Notes under the pieces: model-generated
Seen by the model: only the letters and a program-made list of their open reading frames with translations
What the model was told of the DNA's origin: nothing
Databases searched by the model: none
Position numbers and translations under genes: made by a program
Assembly: GCA_021298235.1 (NCBI GenBank)
Contig: JAJTDX010000054.1
Span: forward strand, 1 to 27,593
Source: Cryomorphaceae bacterium
GTDB lineage: Bacteria; Bacteroidota; Bacteroidia; Flavobacteriales; Crocinitomicaceae
DNA: 27,593 nucleotides
Direction: 5' to 3'
Part shown: one piece after another, positions 15,832 through 23,775 of the stretch
Layout of the letters: each line of letters begins with the position of its first letter
Position numbering within the stretch: position 1 is the first letter of the stretch

Positions 15832-16982
15832 TATTTTATCATGTTTTTCGGTTTATCCAACTTCACTCTCAATGAAAAAACGTGCGAATAAAGTGCAATG
15901 GAGGCATCTCCTATGTCCGTGAATGCGTAATCCAGCTGGAAATTTCTGAATTGGACCCCAAGTCCCATGTTGGGTTGAATATTCAGGGAGGAATTATCGT
16001 CAAAATCCTTTATGAATTGCATGTTAGAAAGACCAAAACGCATAGCAACGATGGATTTATATCCGAATTCAAATCCTACATGTGGATCGATAGAAAACAC
16101 ATTTGTTTTGAGAAGAACATTTCGTTTTCCATCTGTTGTCAGATCCAGGTCTATTTCCCCCGAACCATAAATACCTTTCTTTCCAATATCGTACTTACCA
16201 TTAGCTCCCATGATGAACCTTGGGAGCGTTAACTCAAGTCCATTCTGAGGAAGAAGGTTGCCTGTTGCCGCAAACACCTCTTTCATTTCCGGAGAAAGAT
16301 CAAAAATCCATGCGTTGAAGGTCGAAGTAAGATCTCGAGCTACTAAACCGTATTTCCAATGTTCGCCTCGTTTCAATTGAACACCTGCATCTAGTCCAAA
16401 GCCCCATGATTTTGCAAAATCACCCACTTTTCTATGAATGAGCTTGAAGTTGCCACCAGCGCTCAATCCAGGATATTTCAATTTCCTTGCATATGAAAAC
16501 AAAAAGGCATAATCTGCAGCAGTGAACGTTGAAATATTATCGTAATTGATATTGCCTGAGTTGTCAATAAGTTGAGTGGTATTCGGAATATCATCCACAG
16601 CAAAACGAATGAACGAGAATCCAGCTGTGCTCTTTTCATCAATGGCATGGGCAAGTCCAACAAAATCGTATTTAGCGATTCCAGCAAAATATTCAGAGTG
16701 CATCAAGCTGAGGTCAACCCATTTATTGACAGAAGTTAGTCCGGCTGGGTTCCAATAAATACTTGAAGAACCAGAGGTTTGTGCCACAAACGCATTTCCC
16801 TGTCCGAGCGCATCGGCACCAACGCCAATACTTAAAAATTCATTCGAATATTTAGGCGCAAGCGTACCGTCTTGAGAAAAGAGAGGTCGACAGATCAACA
16901 GCCCAACAAAGAAAAACAAAAGGTGCTTCACAGAAAGAGAAGTTTGGTGAACAAAAATACGTCTGCAAAACTCTTTTTTCAT
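15831..16982 (-). CDS. porV2: PorV2-like outer-membrane protein of the type IX secretion system
   Basis: A 383-residue predicted beta-barrel of the PorV/FadL-like superfamily. PorV shuttles cargo from the T9SS translocon to the PorU sortase; PorV2 is the paralogue paired with PorU2. A signal peptide (KHLLFFFVGLLICRPLFSQ) is followed by the family signature FLSIGVGADALGQGNAFVA and SSSIYWNPAGL. The C-terminus has alternating aromatic strands (FRNFQLDYAFTDIG). The ATG at 16982 is chosen; an upstream TTG at 17009 would add nine residues. It overlaps porU2 by one base. The minus-strand sequence TACACTTTG (about 17,027-17,019) resembles a -7 box with one extra base. It is divergent from pssA. Confidence 0.85.
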   Translation of the reverse strand: MKKEFCRRIFVHQTSLSVKHLLFFFVGLLICRPLFSQDGTLAPKYSNEFLSIGVGADALGQGNAFVAQTSGSSSIYWNPAGLTSVNKWVDLSLMHSEYFAGIAKYDFVGLAHAIDEKSTAGFSFIRFAVDDIPNTTQLIDNSGNINYDNISTFTAADYAFLFSYARKLKYPGLSAGGNFKLIHRKVGDFAKSWGFGLDAGVQLKRGEHWKYGLVARDLTSTFNAWIFDLSPEMKEVFAATGNLLPQNGLELTLPRFIMGANGKYDIGKKGIYGSGEIDLDLTTDGKRNVLLKTNVFSIDPHVGFEFGYKSIVAMRFGLSNMQFIKDFDDNSSLNIQPNMGLGVQFRNFQLDYAFTDIGDASIALYSHVFSLRVKLDKPKNMIK

Positions 16983-17074
16983 CAAAAAATTGTGTTCTTT
17001 GTAAAACAAAACGAATCACCAAAGTGTAAATTTAGGTGAAATTGAATTAAAAACCAATCGACTAAAAGACTTCG

Positions 17075-17890
17075 ATGTTCAACTTACCCAACCTATTTAC
17101 GGCAGGTAACATGCTTTGTGGAGCATTGTCGATCTTATTTATGTTTTCGGGGCGTCTTGATTTGGCACTTTTTTCGATTTTAATCGGTGCGGTCCTAGAT
17201 TTTCTTGATGGATTTTTAGCCAGAAAACTGGGAGTCTCCGGTGAATTGGGCAAGCAACTTGATTCATTAGCCGATATGATAACCTTTGGGTTAGCTCCCG
17301 GACTTTTGACACTTCAAACGATAGTAGTCTCCATTTATCTGGACGGACCGAGGTATGGAATGTCATTCAATGAGTTTGCTCATTTTCAAATGAACAATTG
17401 GATCGGAGCAGTTTTTCATGGTGTTCCAAACAGTATGGATGCTTCAATCAAATACCTTCCTTTTTTTGGTTTAATAATTCCTTTTTTTTCAATCTTTAGG
17501 CTTGCAAAGTTTAACATCGATTTAAGGCAATCGGACAACTTCATAGGACTGCCTACACCACTTAACACGATTTTCTTTTGCTTTTTCCCACTTCTTATTT
17601 GGGTCAATTTTGGGGATGAAGCATTTTTTTCAGGTTGGACGAGTAGCCTACTCAATCCTCATTTAATTGCGGTTTTCAGTGTCCTTATGTCATTGATGCT
17701 CATCTCTGAAATCCCTTTGTTTTCAATGAAATTCAAAAATTTCTCATGGCATGAAAACAAGGTCAGGTTTATTTTTTTAGCACTATGTTCATTATTTGTT
17801 GTTCTCCTTGGAGTGTGGGCCATTCCTTTAATTGTACTTTTGTATCTGACAATGTCATTTGTGTTTAAAAATATCAATCAGAAGAAATGA
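17075..17890 (+). CDS. pssA: CDP-diacylglycerol-serine O-phosphatidyltransferase
   Basis: A 271-residue integral membrane enzyme that makes phosphatidylserine, the precursor of phosphatidylethanolamine, from CDP-diacylglycerol and serine. The CDP-alcohol phosphotransferase motif DGx2ARx8Gx3Dx3D is complete: D45-G46, A49-R50, G59, D63 and D67. Several hydrophobic segments follow (for example YLPFFGLIIPFFSIF and FIFLALCSLFVVLLGVWAIP). The length suits the membrane-bound type II enzyme. The start is the ATG at 17075. The stop overlaps the purS start by four bases (ATGA), and the gene is divergent from porV2 across a 92-base gap in which I see no clear plus-strand promoter. Confidence 0.93.
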   Translation: MFNLPNLFTAGNMLCGALSILFMFSGRLDLALFSILIGAVLDFLDGFLARKLGVSGELGKQLDSLADMITFGLAPGLLTLQTIVVSIYLDGPRYGMSFNEFAHFQMNNWIGAVFHGVPNSMDASIKYLPFFGLIIPFFSIFRLAKFNIDLRQSDNFIGLPTPLNTIFFCFFPLLIWVNFGDEAFFSGWTSSLLNPHLIAVFSVLMSLMLISEIPLFSMKFKNFSWHENKVRFIFLALCSLFVVLLGVWAIPLIVLLYLTMSFVFKNINQKK

Positions 17891-18138
17891 AGTTTAAAGC
17901 AGAGATCGATGTAATGCCACTGGATGCACTTCTGGATCCACAAGGAAAAGCGGTAACAAACAGTATGAAAAGTATCGGTTTGCCGGAGATTGACGGGGTT
18001 CGAATTGGGCGTCACGTTCGACTTTTTGTGGAAGCAAGTTCGCAATCAGAGGCTGAAGACAAGGTAGAAGTTGCCTGTAAAAAATTACTCTCGAATCAAA
18101 TAATGGAGAGCTATTCATTCTCAGTCACCGCAGTTTAA
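17887..18138 (+). CDS. purS: Phosphoribosylformylglycinamidine synthase subunit PurS
   Basis: An 83-residue PurS, the small subunit that bridges PurL and PurQ in the fourth step of purine synthesis. It shows the family pattern: MKFKAEIDVMPLDALLDPQG at the N-terminus, then GLPEIDGVRIGRH and a C-terminal KKLLSNQIMESYSF. Length is typical. The start ATG overlaps the pssA stop, so translation is likely coupled to a phospholipid enzyme. Neither purL nor purQ is next to it; in many Bacteroidota these are elsewhere on the chromosome. The next gene starts six bases after its stop. Confidence 0.9.
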   Translation: MKFKAEIDVMPLDALLDPQGKAVTNSMKSIGLPEIDGVRIGRHVRLFVEASSQSEAEDKVEVACKKLLSNQIMESYSFSVTAV

Positions 18139-18144
18139 TTCAGC

Positions 18145-19650
18145 ATGCCCTCGGGATCGAATCTTATTGGGAGTAAATCATCCCGTGAGGGTTCAATAAC
18201 TTTTCGATCATTCGACCCGGGTAATTTTCGTGAACTTCCGATAGAATTCTTTGAAGCAACAAACGAAGAAATCGAACAAGCATGTCAGTTGGCTGATTTT
18301 GCAGCTAAAGATTTGAGATTTATATCGAAGAATAAAATTTCCCAATTTTTAAGGTCGGTAAAGTCTGAATTAGTATCATCCAAAGATGAAATTTTATCAT
18401 ACTACACACTCGAGTCTGGACTGAGCGAAGAACGAGGAAATCTTGAGTTCGCAAGAACGACCAACTTGTTAGAAGATTATGCTGAATTCATTTCTTCACC
18501 TGATTTTTGTGTGAATGAGAGAGAGGTTGGTGAACCAACTTTAGTGAAAACTTCTTTCGGCATTGGTCCTGTGGTTGTATTCGGAGCAAGTAATTTCCCC
18601 TTGGCATATTCGACTGTTGGAGGCGATACTGTTTCTGCCTGGGTTGCGCAGTGTCCTGTGATCGTTAAATCTCATCCGATGCATGCCGGAACCTCCGAGC
18701 TTGTAGGGAATGCAATTCAACGCGCAGTAAAACAAAGTGGAATGCCGGAAGGAATTTTTTCATTAGTGAATGGAAAGTCTCACCAAGTAGGAGAAAAATT
18801 GGTTCAGCATCCTCTTGTTAGGGCAGTCGGTTTTACGGGAAGTCATAAAGGAGGTCGGGCCTTATTCGATTTGGCATCGAAGCGAAAGGAACCTATTCCT
18901 GTTTTTGCTGAAATGGGAAGTGTAAATCCGGTGATTCTCATGGATGCCTCCCCTGAAAAATTGGTTGATCAAGCACGAAAGTTAAGTGAGTCTATCTCCA
19001 ACGATGCAGGTCAATTTTGTACGAAACCGGGAATAATATTTGTACCAGAACAGCACCTTGCGTTTTTTTACATTGAACTTCAGAATCGTTTGAAAGAAGC
19101 ACCATCGTTTTTAATGATCCATCCAGAGATTCAAAAAAGATACATGGAACGCGTGGATGAAGTTGCAAAAGCAAATAATGGTGAACAATGGAGATACAGG
19201 AGCTCCAATCATCCGCTGTCAGCAGTCATATCGGTGACCGCAGTCTCAATGAGTAAATTTCAAGCAAATCTCACGTTTCACGAAGAAGTATTCGGGCCAC
19301 ATGTTTTGTTGGTTGGCTATGCATCTGAAAACGAGCTAACCAATACTTTAAAACTACTTGGAGGCCAACTCACAATTTCCATTTTCTGTTCGGATTTTAA
19401 TAAACTGAAACAAATGAGTTTTATGAGCGTTATACCGGGAATGGCGGGTAGAATTATTTTGAATGGTGTTCCAACTGGCGTAAGAGTTTGTAAGGCTTCA
19501 AATCACGGTGGCCCGTATCCGGCCTCCACAGATTCAAGATTTACAGCTGTAGGTTTTGATTCTTGGAAACGCTTTTCGAGAGAGATTGCTTTTCAAAATT
19601 TCCCAATGGAATCAACTCGCGAAATGTTTAATGAAAATCCGTTGGGATAA
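18145..19650 (+). CDS. NADP-type aldehyde dehydrogenase (2-oxoglutarate-semialdehyde-dehydrogenase-like)
   Basis: A 501-residue aldehyde dehydrogenase that oxidises an aldehyde to a carboxylate. The conserved active-site residues are N150 in GASNFPLA, E256 in AEMGSVNP and C292 in GQFCTKPG; FTGSHKGGRAL is the nucleotide-binding glycine segment. The pattern GASNFPLAYSTVGGDT followed by CPVIVKSHPMHAGTSEL is characteristic of the group containing 2-oxoglutarate semialdehyde dehydrogenase. The true substrate cannot be told from sequence. The gene follows purS by six bases in what looks like a pssA-purS-aldh operon. The ATG at 18145 is the natural start. Downstream, a 7-bp hairpin (19655-19672) lacks a T-run. 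Confidence 0.87.
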   Translation: MPSGSNLIGSKSSREGSITFRSFDPGNFRELPIEFFEATNEEIEQACQLADFAAKDLRFISKNKISQFLRSVKSELVSSKDEILSYYTLESGLSEERGNLEFARTTNLLEDYAEFISSPDFCVNEREVGEPTLVKTSFGIGPVVVFGASNFPLAYSTVGGDTVSAWVAQCPVIVKSHPMHAGTSELVGNAIQRAVKQSGMPEGIFSLVNGKSHQVGEKLVQHPLVRAVGFTGSHKGGRALFDLASKRKEPIPVFAEMGSVNPVILMDASPEKLVDQARKLSESISNDAGQFCTKPGIIFVPEQHLAFFYIELQNRLKEAPSFLMIHPEIQKRYMERVDEVAKANNGEQWRYRSSNHPLSAVISVTAVSMSKFQANLTFHEEVFGPHVLLVGYASENELTNTLKLLGGQLTISIFCSDFNKLKQMSFMSVIPGMAGRIILNGVPTGVRVCKASNHGGPYPASTDSRFTAVGFDSWKRFSREIAFQNFPMESTREMFNENPLG

Positions 19651-19692
19651 ATTTTATTGATTTTGATCAATAGCTCAACATAAATCTATTTT

Positions 19693-19700
19693 TACTTTTG
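19693..19700 (+). promoter_or_regulatory. -7 promoter box before the coiled-coil gene
   Basis: TACTTTTG matches TAnnTTTG and lies 20 bases before the ATG at 19721. No TTG occurs at the usual -33 spacing. A 7-bp inverted repeat, TATTGAT/ATCAATA (19655-19672), sits 20 bases upstream and could be an operator or a leftover of termination from the previous gene. Confidence 0.5.
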
Positions 19701-19720
19701 TCGAACCAATAGTGTATAGA

Positions 19721-20695
19721 ATGTCAGAAGGGAATGAACAACAGCAAAATAAAAGTACCAATGGATTGTATTTGGTCATTATACTTTTGTTACTTATCGG
19801 AATGGGAGTAATGGCCATGCTATGGTCCAGAAAGAATAAAGAGCTTAATGCCTGTGCCAATGAAAATACGCTTCTCAAAGCTGACATGGAGGGCATGAAT
19901 CAGATGATGTCAGGATATGTAGACAATATGTCCAAAGACATCAAAACTGATTTTAAGAACATGTTGCGTACCTACGACGAGTTAATTGAAAAAGATAAAA
20001 CAAAAGCCGATAGCTTGAATGCCCAAAAAGAAAGAATCTTCACTTTAATGGAGGATCTTGAAAACTCAAAGAAAAATGGACGTTTGAATGCTCGGAAGAT
20101 CGCTCAAATGAATCGTGAGATTGAGACACTTCGTTCTATTATGAAAAGTTATGTGGTTCAGATTGACTCGCTCCATACCCTGAATGTGAAATTATCGTCT
20201 GATCTCGACCAAACGAACACCAAATTAAGCGCGACATCAGAAGAACGTGACAAGTACAGACAAGAAGCTGAACAGAGTGCAGCGCAGGTTAAAAAAGGAT
20301 CGAAACTTCAAGCCCTGAGCATTGAGACAGTTGGATTGAAGATGAAATTGAATAACACTACCGAAGTATCAAACAAAGCGAAAAATGTAGTCCAAATTCG
20401 TTCAAGTTTCACGATCAGCGAAAATCCGATAACCACACCAGGTTCCAAAGTGATTTATTTGCAAGTGATAGGCCCGGATGGAAGAACACTTCAAGACAGA
20501 TCAACGAACGTTGTTCAAACGGATGCAGGCCCCGTTTCTTACTCAGATAAAAAGGAAATTGATTACCGCAATCAGCAGATTGATATGTCGATCTACTACA
20601 ATTTTAGAAATGAAGAACCCGCGAAGGGGAATTATATTGTCAAAATATATTGCGATGGAAATCAAATCGGGTCCGATTCTTTCGTGCTCAAATAA
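19721..20695 (+). CDS. Membrane-anchored coiled-coil protein, function unknown
   Basis: A 324-residue protein. One transmembrane helix near residues 16-35 (LYLVIILLLLIGMGVMAML) is followed by a long coiled coil from about 36 to 200, rich in K, E, Q and N and poor in proline. A C-terminal beta-rich domain from about 205 to 324 contains FTISENPITTPGSKVIYLQV. With positive residues after the helix and few before it, the orientation is uncertain. I recall similar proteins in other Bacteroidota but cannot assign a function. The ATG at 19721 is preferred to the GTG at 19712 because it sits better behind the promoter box. The RRM gene follows after 18 bases. Confidence 0.8.
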   Translation: MSEGNEQQQNKSTNGLYLVIILLLLIGMGVMAMLWSRKNKELNACANENTLLKADMEGMNQMMSGYVDNMSKDIKTDFKNMLRTYDELIEKDKTKADSLNAQKERIFTLMEDLENSKKNGRLNARKIAQMNREIETLRSIMKSYVVQIDSLHTLNVKLSSDLDQTNTKLSATSEERDKYRQEAEQSAAQVKKGSKLQALSIETVGLKMKLNNTTEVSNKAKNVVQIRSSFTISENPITTPGSKVIYLQVIGPDGRTLQDRSTNVVQTDAGPVSYSDKKEIDYRNQQIDMSIYYNFRNEEPAKGNYIVKIYCDGNQIGSDSFVLK

Positions 20696-20713
20696 ATAAG
20701 TTAGTTAGATAAA

Positions 20714-21073
20714 ATGGTAAATATTTTTATTGCAAATCTGGATTGGGAGATTACTTCAGAAGATTTGCGAACCACTTTTTCCTCTTTCGGAGAAGTCACC
20801 TATGCGCATGTCGTTTACGAAAAAGACACCAAACGTTCCAAGGGATTTGGATACGTGGAAATGGAAAATACCGATCATGCCATAAATGCAATTCAGGCAC
20901 TCAATGGAATGGAGGTCAATGGAAGGAAACTGGATGTTAAGATTGCTTCGCCCAAAGGCAACCGCCCTCCAAAAAAAGAAATTCCTACAAAGGAATTCGT
21001 AAAAAAACCAGGATATAACAAAAAGTTTGAAGGAAACAACAACAAAAGACCATACCCGAAAAACCGAGACTAA
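20714..21073 (+). CDS. RRM-domain RNA-binding protein
   Basis: A 119-residue protein with one RNA recognition motif (about residues 2-80) and a basic tail. RNP2 is IFIANL (4-9) and RNP1 is KGFGYVEM (43-50), both with the aromatic residues that stack on RNA bases. The tail is rich in K, P and N (for example PKGNRPPKKEIPTKEFVKK) and probably adds non-specific RNA binding. Small RRM proteins are widespread in Bacteroidota and have been proposed as RNA chaperones there, in lineages that often lack Hfq. Targets here are unknown. It sits 24 bases before the crotonase gene. Confidence 0.9.
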   Translation: MVNIFIANLDWEITSEDLRTTFSSFGEVTYAHVVYEKDTKRSKGFGYVEMENTDHAINAIQALNGMEVNGRKLDVKIASPKGNRPPKKEIPTKEFVKKPGYNKKFEGNNNKRPYPKNRD

Positions 21074-21097
21074 AATATACTGCAAACCATTTAACTT

Positions 21098-21868
21098 ATG
21101 TCGGCAACAGAACAAGGACATGTTCATTTTTCAATTGATGAAAAAGGAATCGGGACCATTGAGTTTGGTCACCCAATGAGTAACTCCCTTCCCGGAAAGA
21201 TCTTACAGAAACTTGCGGAGACAATTACAGAACTTGGGAAGAACCCAAGTGTTAAGGTTATTATTCTGAAATCATTCGGTGATAAAGCATTCTGTGCAGG
21301 GGCCAGTTTCGATGAGCTGATAGCGATTAAAGATCTCGAAACGGGTAAGACCTTCTTTTCAGGTTTTGCCAATGTGATTAATGCCTGCAGAAAAGCTCCG
21401 AAGCTTATCATCGGTCGCGTTCAAGGAAAAGCAGTTGGAGGCGGTGTTGGTTTGGCTGCTTCTGTGGATTATTGCTTTGCAACTGTAAATGCAGATGTTA
21501 AGTTGTCAGAATTGGCTGTCGGTATTGGGCCATTTGTGGTTGGACCAGCAGTAGAACGGAAAATTGGTCTTTCGGCTATGAGTGAACTTGCCATCAATGC
21601 AACGGAGTGGCGACACGCAGATTGGGCGCGAAAGAAAGGATTGTATGTGGATACTTTTGAAACCGAAGAGGAGATGGATCACGAAATTTCAAAGCTGGCT
21701 GATCGACTTGCAAAATCATCTCCAGAAGCCATGGCAGAGTTGAAAAGGGTTTTCTGGCAAGGTACTGAAAACTGGGATGATCTTTTAATTGAAAGAGCAG
21801 GAATAAGTGGAAGATTGGTGCTTAGCGAGTTTACGATCAACGCCATCAATTCATTCAAGAAAAAGTAA
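21098..21868 (+). CDS. Enoyl-CoA hydratase/isomerase (crotonase) family protein
   Basis: A 256-residue crotonase-fold enzyme acting on an acyl-CoA. The oxyanion-hole segments are FCAGASFDEL (66-75) and GKAVGGGVGL (110-119). Of the two catalytic glutamates of classical enoyl-CoA hydratase, the second is present (E138 in SELAVGIGP), while the first position is G118. That suggests an isomerase, lyase or other crotonase reaction instead of simple hydration, or a diverged hydratase. The C-terminal helix (LSEFTINAINSFKKK) is normal. It is far from the beta-oxidation genes at the left edge. A weak hairpin follows. Confidence 0.85.
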   Translation: MSATEQGHVHFSIDEKGIGTIEFGHPMSNSLPGKILQKLAETITELGKNPSVKVIILKSFGDKAFCAGASFDELIAIKDLETGKTFFSGFANVINACRKAPKLIIGRVQGKAVGGGVGLAASVDYCFATVNADVKLSELAVGIGPFVVGPAVERKIGLSAMSELAINATEWRHADWARKKGLYVDTFETEEEMDHEISKLADRLAKSSPEAMAELKRVFWQGTENWDDLLIERAGISGRLVLSEFTINAINSFKKK

Positions 21869-21897
21869 AGATTAATGCCAACTTGGTAGCAAGCAGA

Positions 21898-21929
21898 TTG
21901 CACTTTATGCAAACGATCTTTCTTTTTTT
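21898..21929 (+). terminator. Weak candidate terminator after the crotonase gene
   Basis: TTGCA (21898-21902) and TGCAA (21908-21912) form a 5-bp stem with a CTTTA loop. A T-rich stretch including seven consecutive Ts follows at 21916-21929. The stem is short and the T-run is not immediate, so the call is tentative. Confidence 0.3.
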
Positions 21930-21938
21930 GAAAATTCG

Positions 21939-21969
21939 TTTGTTAATAAAAATGGAAATCCTATCTTTG
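21939..21969 (+). promoter_or_regulatory. Promoter of the ribosomal-protein operon
   Basis: A -33 element TTTG (21939-21942) and a -7 box TATCTTTG (21962-21969) are separated by 19 bases, matching the Bacteroidota consensus. The start codon of rplM follows 44 bases after the box, giving a leader of about 40 bases. A short CCC/GGG hairpin could form in this leader. Confidence 0.75.
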
Positions 21970-22013
21970 CACCCCCAAATTAGGGATATTGTCTTATTTA
22001 ATTAGTAATAATT

Positions 22014-22469
22014 GTGAATACGTTAAGTTACAAAACCGTTTCCGGCAACAAAGAAACCGCTGACAAAAAGTGGCTCGTTGTGGATGCAGAAGGCCAAACT
22101 GTTGGTCGTCTTGCAAGCAAGGTGGCGAAAATTATTCGTGGGAAACACAAAACGAATTACACGCCTCATGCTGACTGCGGTGACAACGTGATTGTTATCA
22201 ACGCGGAGAAGGTGTCTTTCTCAGGAACGAAGCTTGTAGACAAGGAATACGTTCGCTACACCGGATATCCGGGTGGGCAACGTATCACCACGGCTCAAGA
22301 AATGCTTCAAAAACATCCTGAAAGACTAATTGAGAAAGCTGTAAAAGGAATGTTGCCTAAGAATAGTTTGGGTCGCCAGCTCTTTACAAATCTGAAAGTC
22401 TATAAAGGTTCTGAGCACAAGCACGAAGCTCAAAAGCCTGAGACCCTTAATCTTGACACATTTAATTGA
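22014..22469 (+). CDS. rplM: 50S ribosomal protein L13
   Basis: A 151-residue L13 of the large ribosomal subunit. Family features include [47 protein letters not shown] and [13 protein letters not shown]. The start is GTG at 22014: it gives the Bacteroidota-type N-terminus M-N-T-L-S-Y-K-T, and there is no in-frame ATG nearby. It is the first gene of the operon, behind a strong promoter, and its stop is five bases before the rpsI start. Confidence 0.97.
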   Translation: MNTLSYKTVSGNKETADKKWLVVDAEGQTVGRLASKVAKIIRGKHKTNYTPHADCGDNVIVINAEKVSFSGTKLVDKEYVRYTGYPGGQRITTAQEMLQKHPERLIEKAVKGMLPKNSLGRQLFTNLKVYKGSEHKHEAQKPETLNLDTFN

Positions 22470-22474
22470 TCAGC

Positions 22475-22861
22475 ATGGAAATAATCAACACACTTGGAAG
22501 AAGAAAAACTTCAGTTGCCCGGGTTTACCTCTCGAAAGGTTCCGGTAAAGTAATCGTTAATAATAAAGACTACAAAGTGGCTTTTCCTATCGCAGTTCTT
22601 CAGTCTAAGATTGAACAGCCATTTGCACTCACAAATACTTCAGGTCAGTATGACGTTAAAGTGAATGTATTTGGAGGTGGGATCAACGGTCAGGCTGAAG
22701 CGATCCGACTTGGGATTTCACGTGCTTTAGTAGAGATATCTGAGGACAACAAAACACTTCTGAAAGCTGAAGGATTGATGACACGTGATCCAAGAATGGT
22801 GGAGCGTAAGAAGCCAGGTCAACCGAAAGCAAGGAAGAAATTCCAGTTCTCAAAACGTTAA
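22475..22861 (+). CDS. rpsI: 30S ribosomal protein S9
   Basis: A 128-residue S9 of the small subunit. The N-terminus MEIINTLGRRKTSVARVYLS, the central GGGINGQAEAIRLGISRAL and the basic C-terminal tail ending KFQFSKR, which reaches toward the P-site tRNA, are all present. The frame opens at a TTG (22466), but the ATG at 22475 gives the conserved start. It is co-transcribed with rplM. A run of eight Ts follows the stop without an obvious preceding stem. Confidence 0.97.
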   Translation: MEIINTLGRRKTSVARVYLSKGSGKVIVNNKDYKVAFPIAVLQSKIEQPFALTNTSGQYDVKVNVFGGGINGQAEAIRLGISRALVEISEDNKTLLKAEGLMTRDPRMVERKKPGQPKARKKFQFSKR

Positions 22862-22984
22862 TTTTTTTTGGCGATTGTTTAGTATCCAAACTTCAGAGCA
22901 CCTTTCGCAAGAACCCTCTGATTGTTGAAGAAATACATAGCCTTACTGTCGAAAGGCAGGAATGTAAACAATAAATAAAGTAAA
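22862..22984 (+). promoter_or_regulatory. Putative structured leader of rpsB-tsf
   Basis: This 123-base gap is much longer than others in the operon. It contains complementary segments TCAGAG (22893-22898) / CTCTGA (22916-22921), extendable by AAC/GTT, and GCCTT (22940-22944) / AAGGC (22953-22957), plus a weak GTTT/AAAC pair near 22877-22891. No reading frame or good promoter is seen. S2 represses its own operon through the leader in E. coli, so an analogous element is plausible. Confidence 0.4.
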
Positions 22985-23755
22985 ATGTCAAAAGTAAACT
23001 TTGAAAATCTATTAGAAGCTGGTGTTCATTTCGGACACTTAAAAAGAAAATGGAACCCGGCAATGGCGCCGTACATCTTCGAAGAGAAGAAAGGTATTCA
23101 CATTATCGACCTTAACAAGACAATAGCACACCTCGATCAGGCATGTGCGGCAATGAAACAAATTGCAAAGTCGGGTAAAAAAATTCTTTTTGTAGCAACT
23201 AAAAAACAAGCGAAGGAAATCCTTGCACAGAAAGTGGCAGAAATTAATATGCCTTTTGTAACGGAGCGTTGGTCCGGTGGTATGCTTACCAATTTCCAGA
23301 CAACAAGAAAGTCTATACGTAAAATGTCTACCATTGACAAGATGAAATCGGATGGTTCTTGGGACACATTGAACAAGCGTGAGAAATTATTCAAAACTCG
23401 TCAAAGAGAGAAATTGGATAAAAACTTCGGTTCAATAGCAGATATGACTAGACAGCCAGCTGCCATTTTTATTGTAGATATCTTGAAAGAGCACATTGCA
23501 TTGAATGAAGCTAAACGTCTGAACATTCCAACGTTCGCAATGGTGGATACAAACTCTAATCCCAAGTTAGTCGATTTTCCAATTCCTGCGAATGACGATG
23601 CAACAAAATCGATTTCTATAATTTTGGATGCAATTTGCGGATCTATCAAAGAGGGCTTGGATGACCGTAAGAACCTAAAAGGGTCAGAGAAGGAAGAAGA
23701 TGATACAACAGAAACTACAGTGAGCGCTGAAGCTTCTGAAGGCACAAACGAATAA
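22985..23755 (+). CDS. rpsB: 30S ribosomal protein S2
   Basis: A 256-residue S2. Hallmarks are LLEAGVHFGHLKRKWNPAM near the N-terminus, YIFEEKKGIHIIDL, the stretch FVTERWSGGMLTNFQTTRKS, and PTFAMVDTNSNPKLVDFPIP. The C-terminal 25 residues are acidic and low in complexity (EKEEDDTTETT), which is a common variable tail. The start ATG at 22985 gives MSKVNFENLLEAG. tsf follows after 20 bases, the universal rpsB-tsf arrangement. Confidence 0.97.
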   Translation: MSKVNFENLLEAGVHFGHLKRKWNPAMAPYIFEEKKGIHIIDLNKTIAHLDQACAAMKQIAKSGKKILFVATKKQAKEILAQKVAEINMPFVTERWSGGMLTNFQTTRKSIRKMSTIDKMKSDGSWDTLNKREKLFKTRQREKLDKNFGSIADMTRQPAAIFIVDILKEHIALNEAKRLNIPTFAMVDTNSNPKLVDFPIPANDDATKSISIILDAICGSIKEGLDDRKNLKGSEKEEDDTTETTVSAEASEGTNE

Positions 23756-23775
23756 TAACAGATAAACGAACAGAA

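Noticed and set aside
15882..16232. 116-residue plus-strand frame inside porV2
   Set aside because: Antisense to a conserved beta-barrel gene; composition is that of a complement shadow.
20756..21127. 123-residue minus-strand frame rich in F, V and S
   Set aside because: Complement of the RRM gene; the hydrophobic look comes from reversing Lys/Glu-rich codons.
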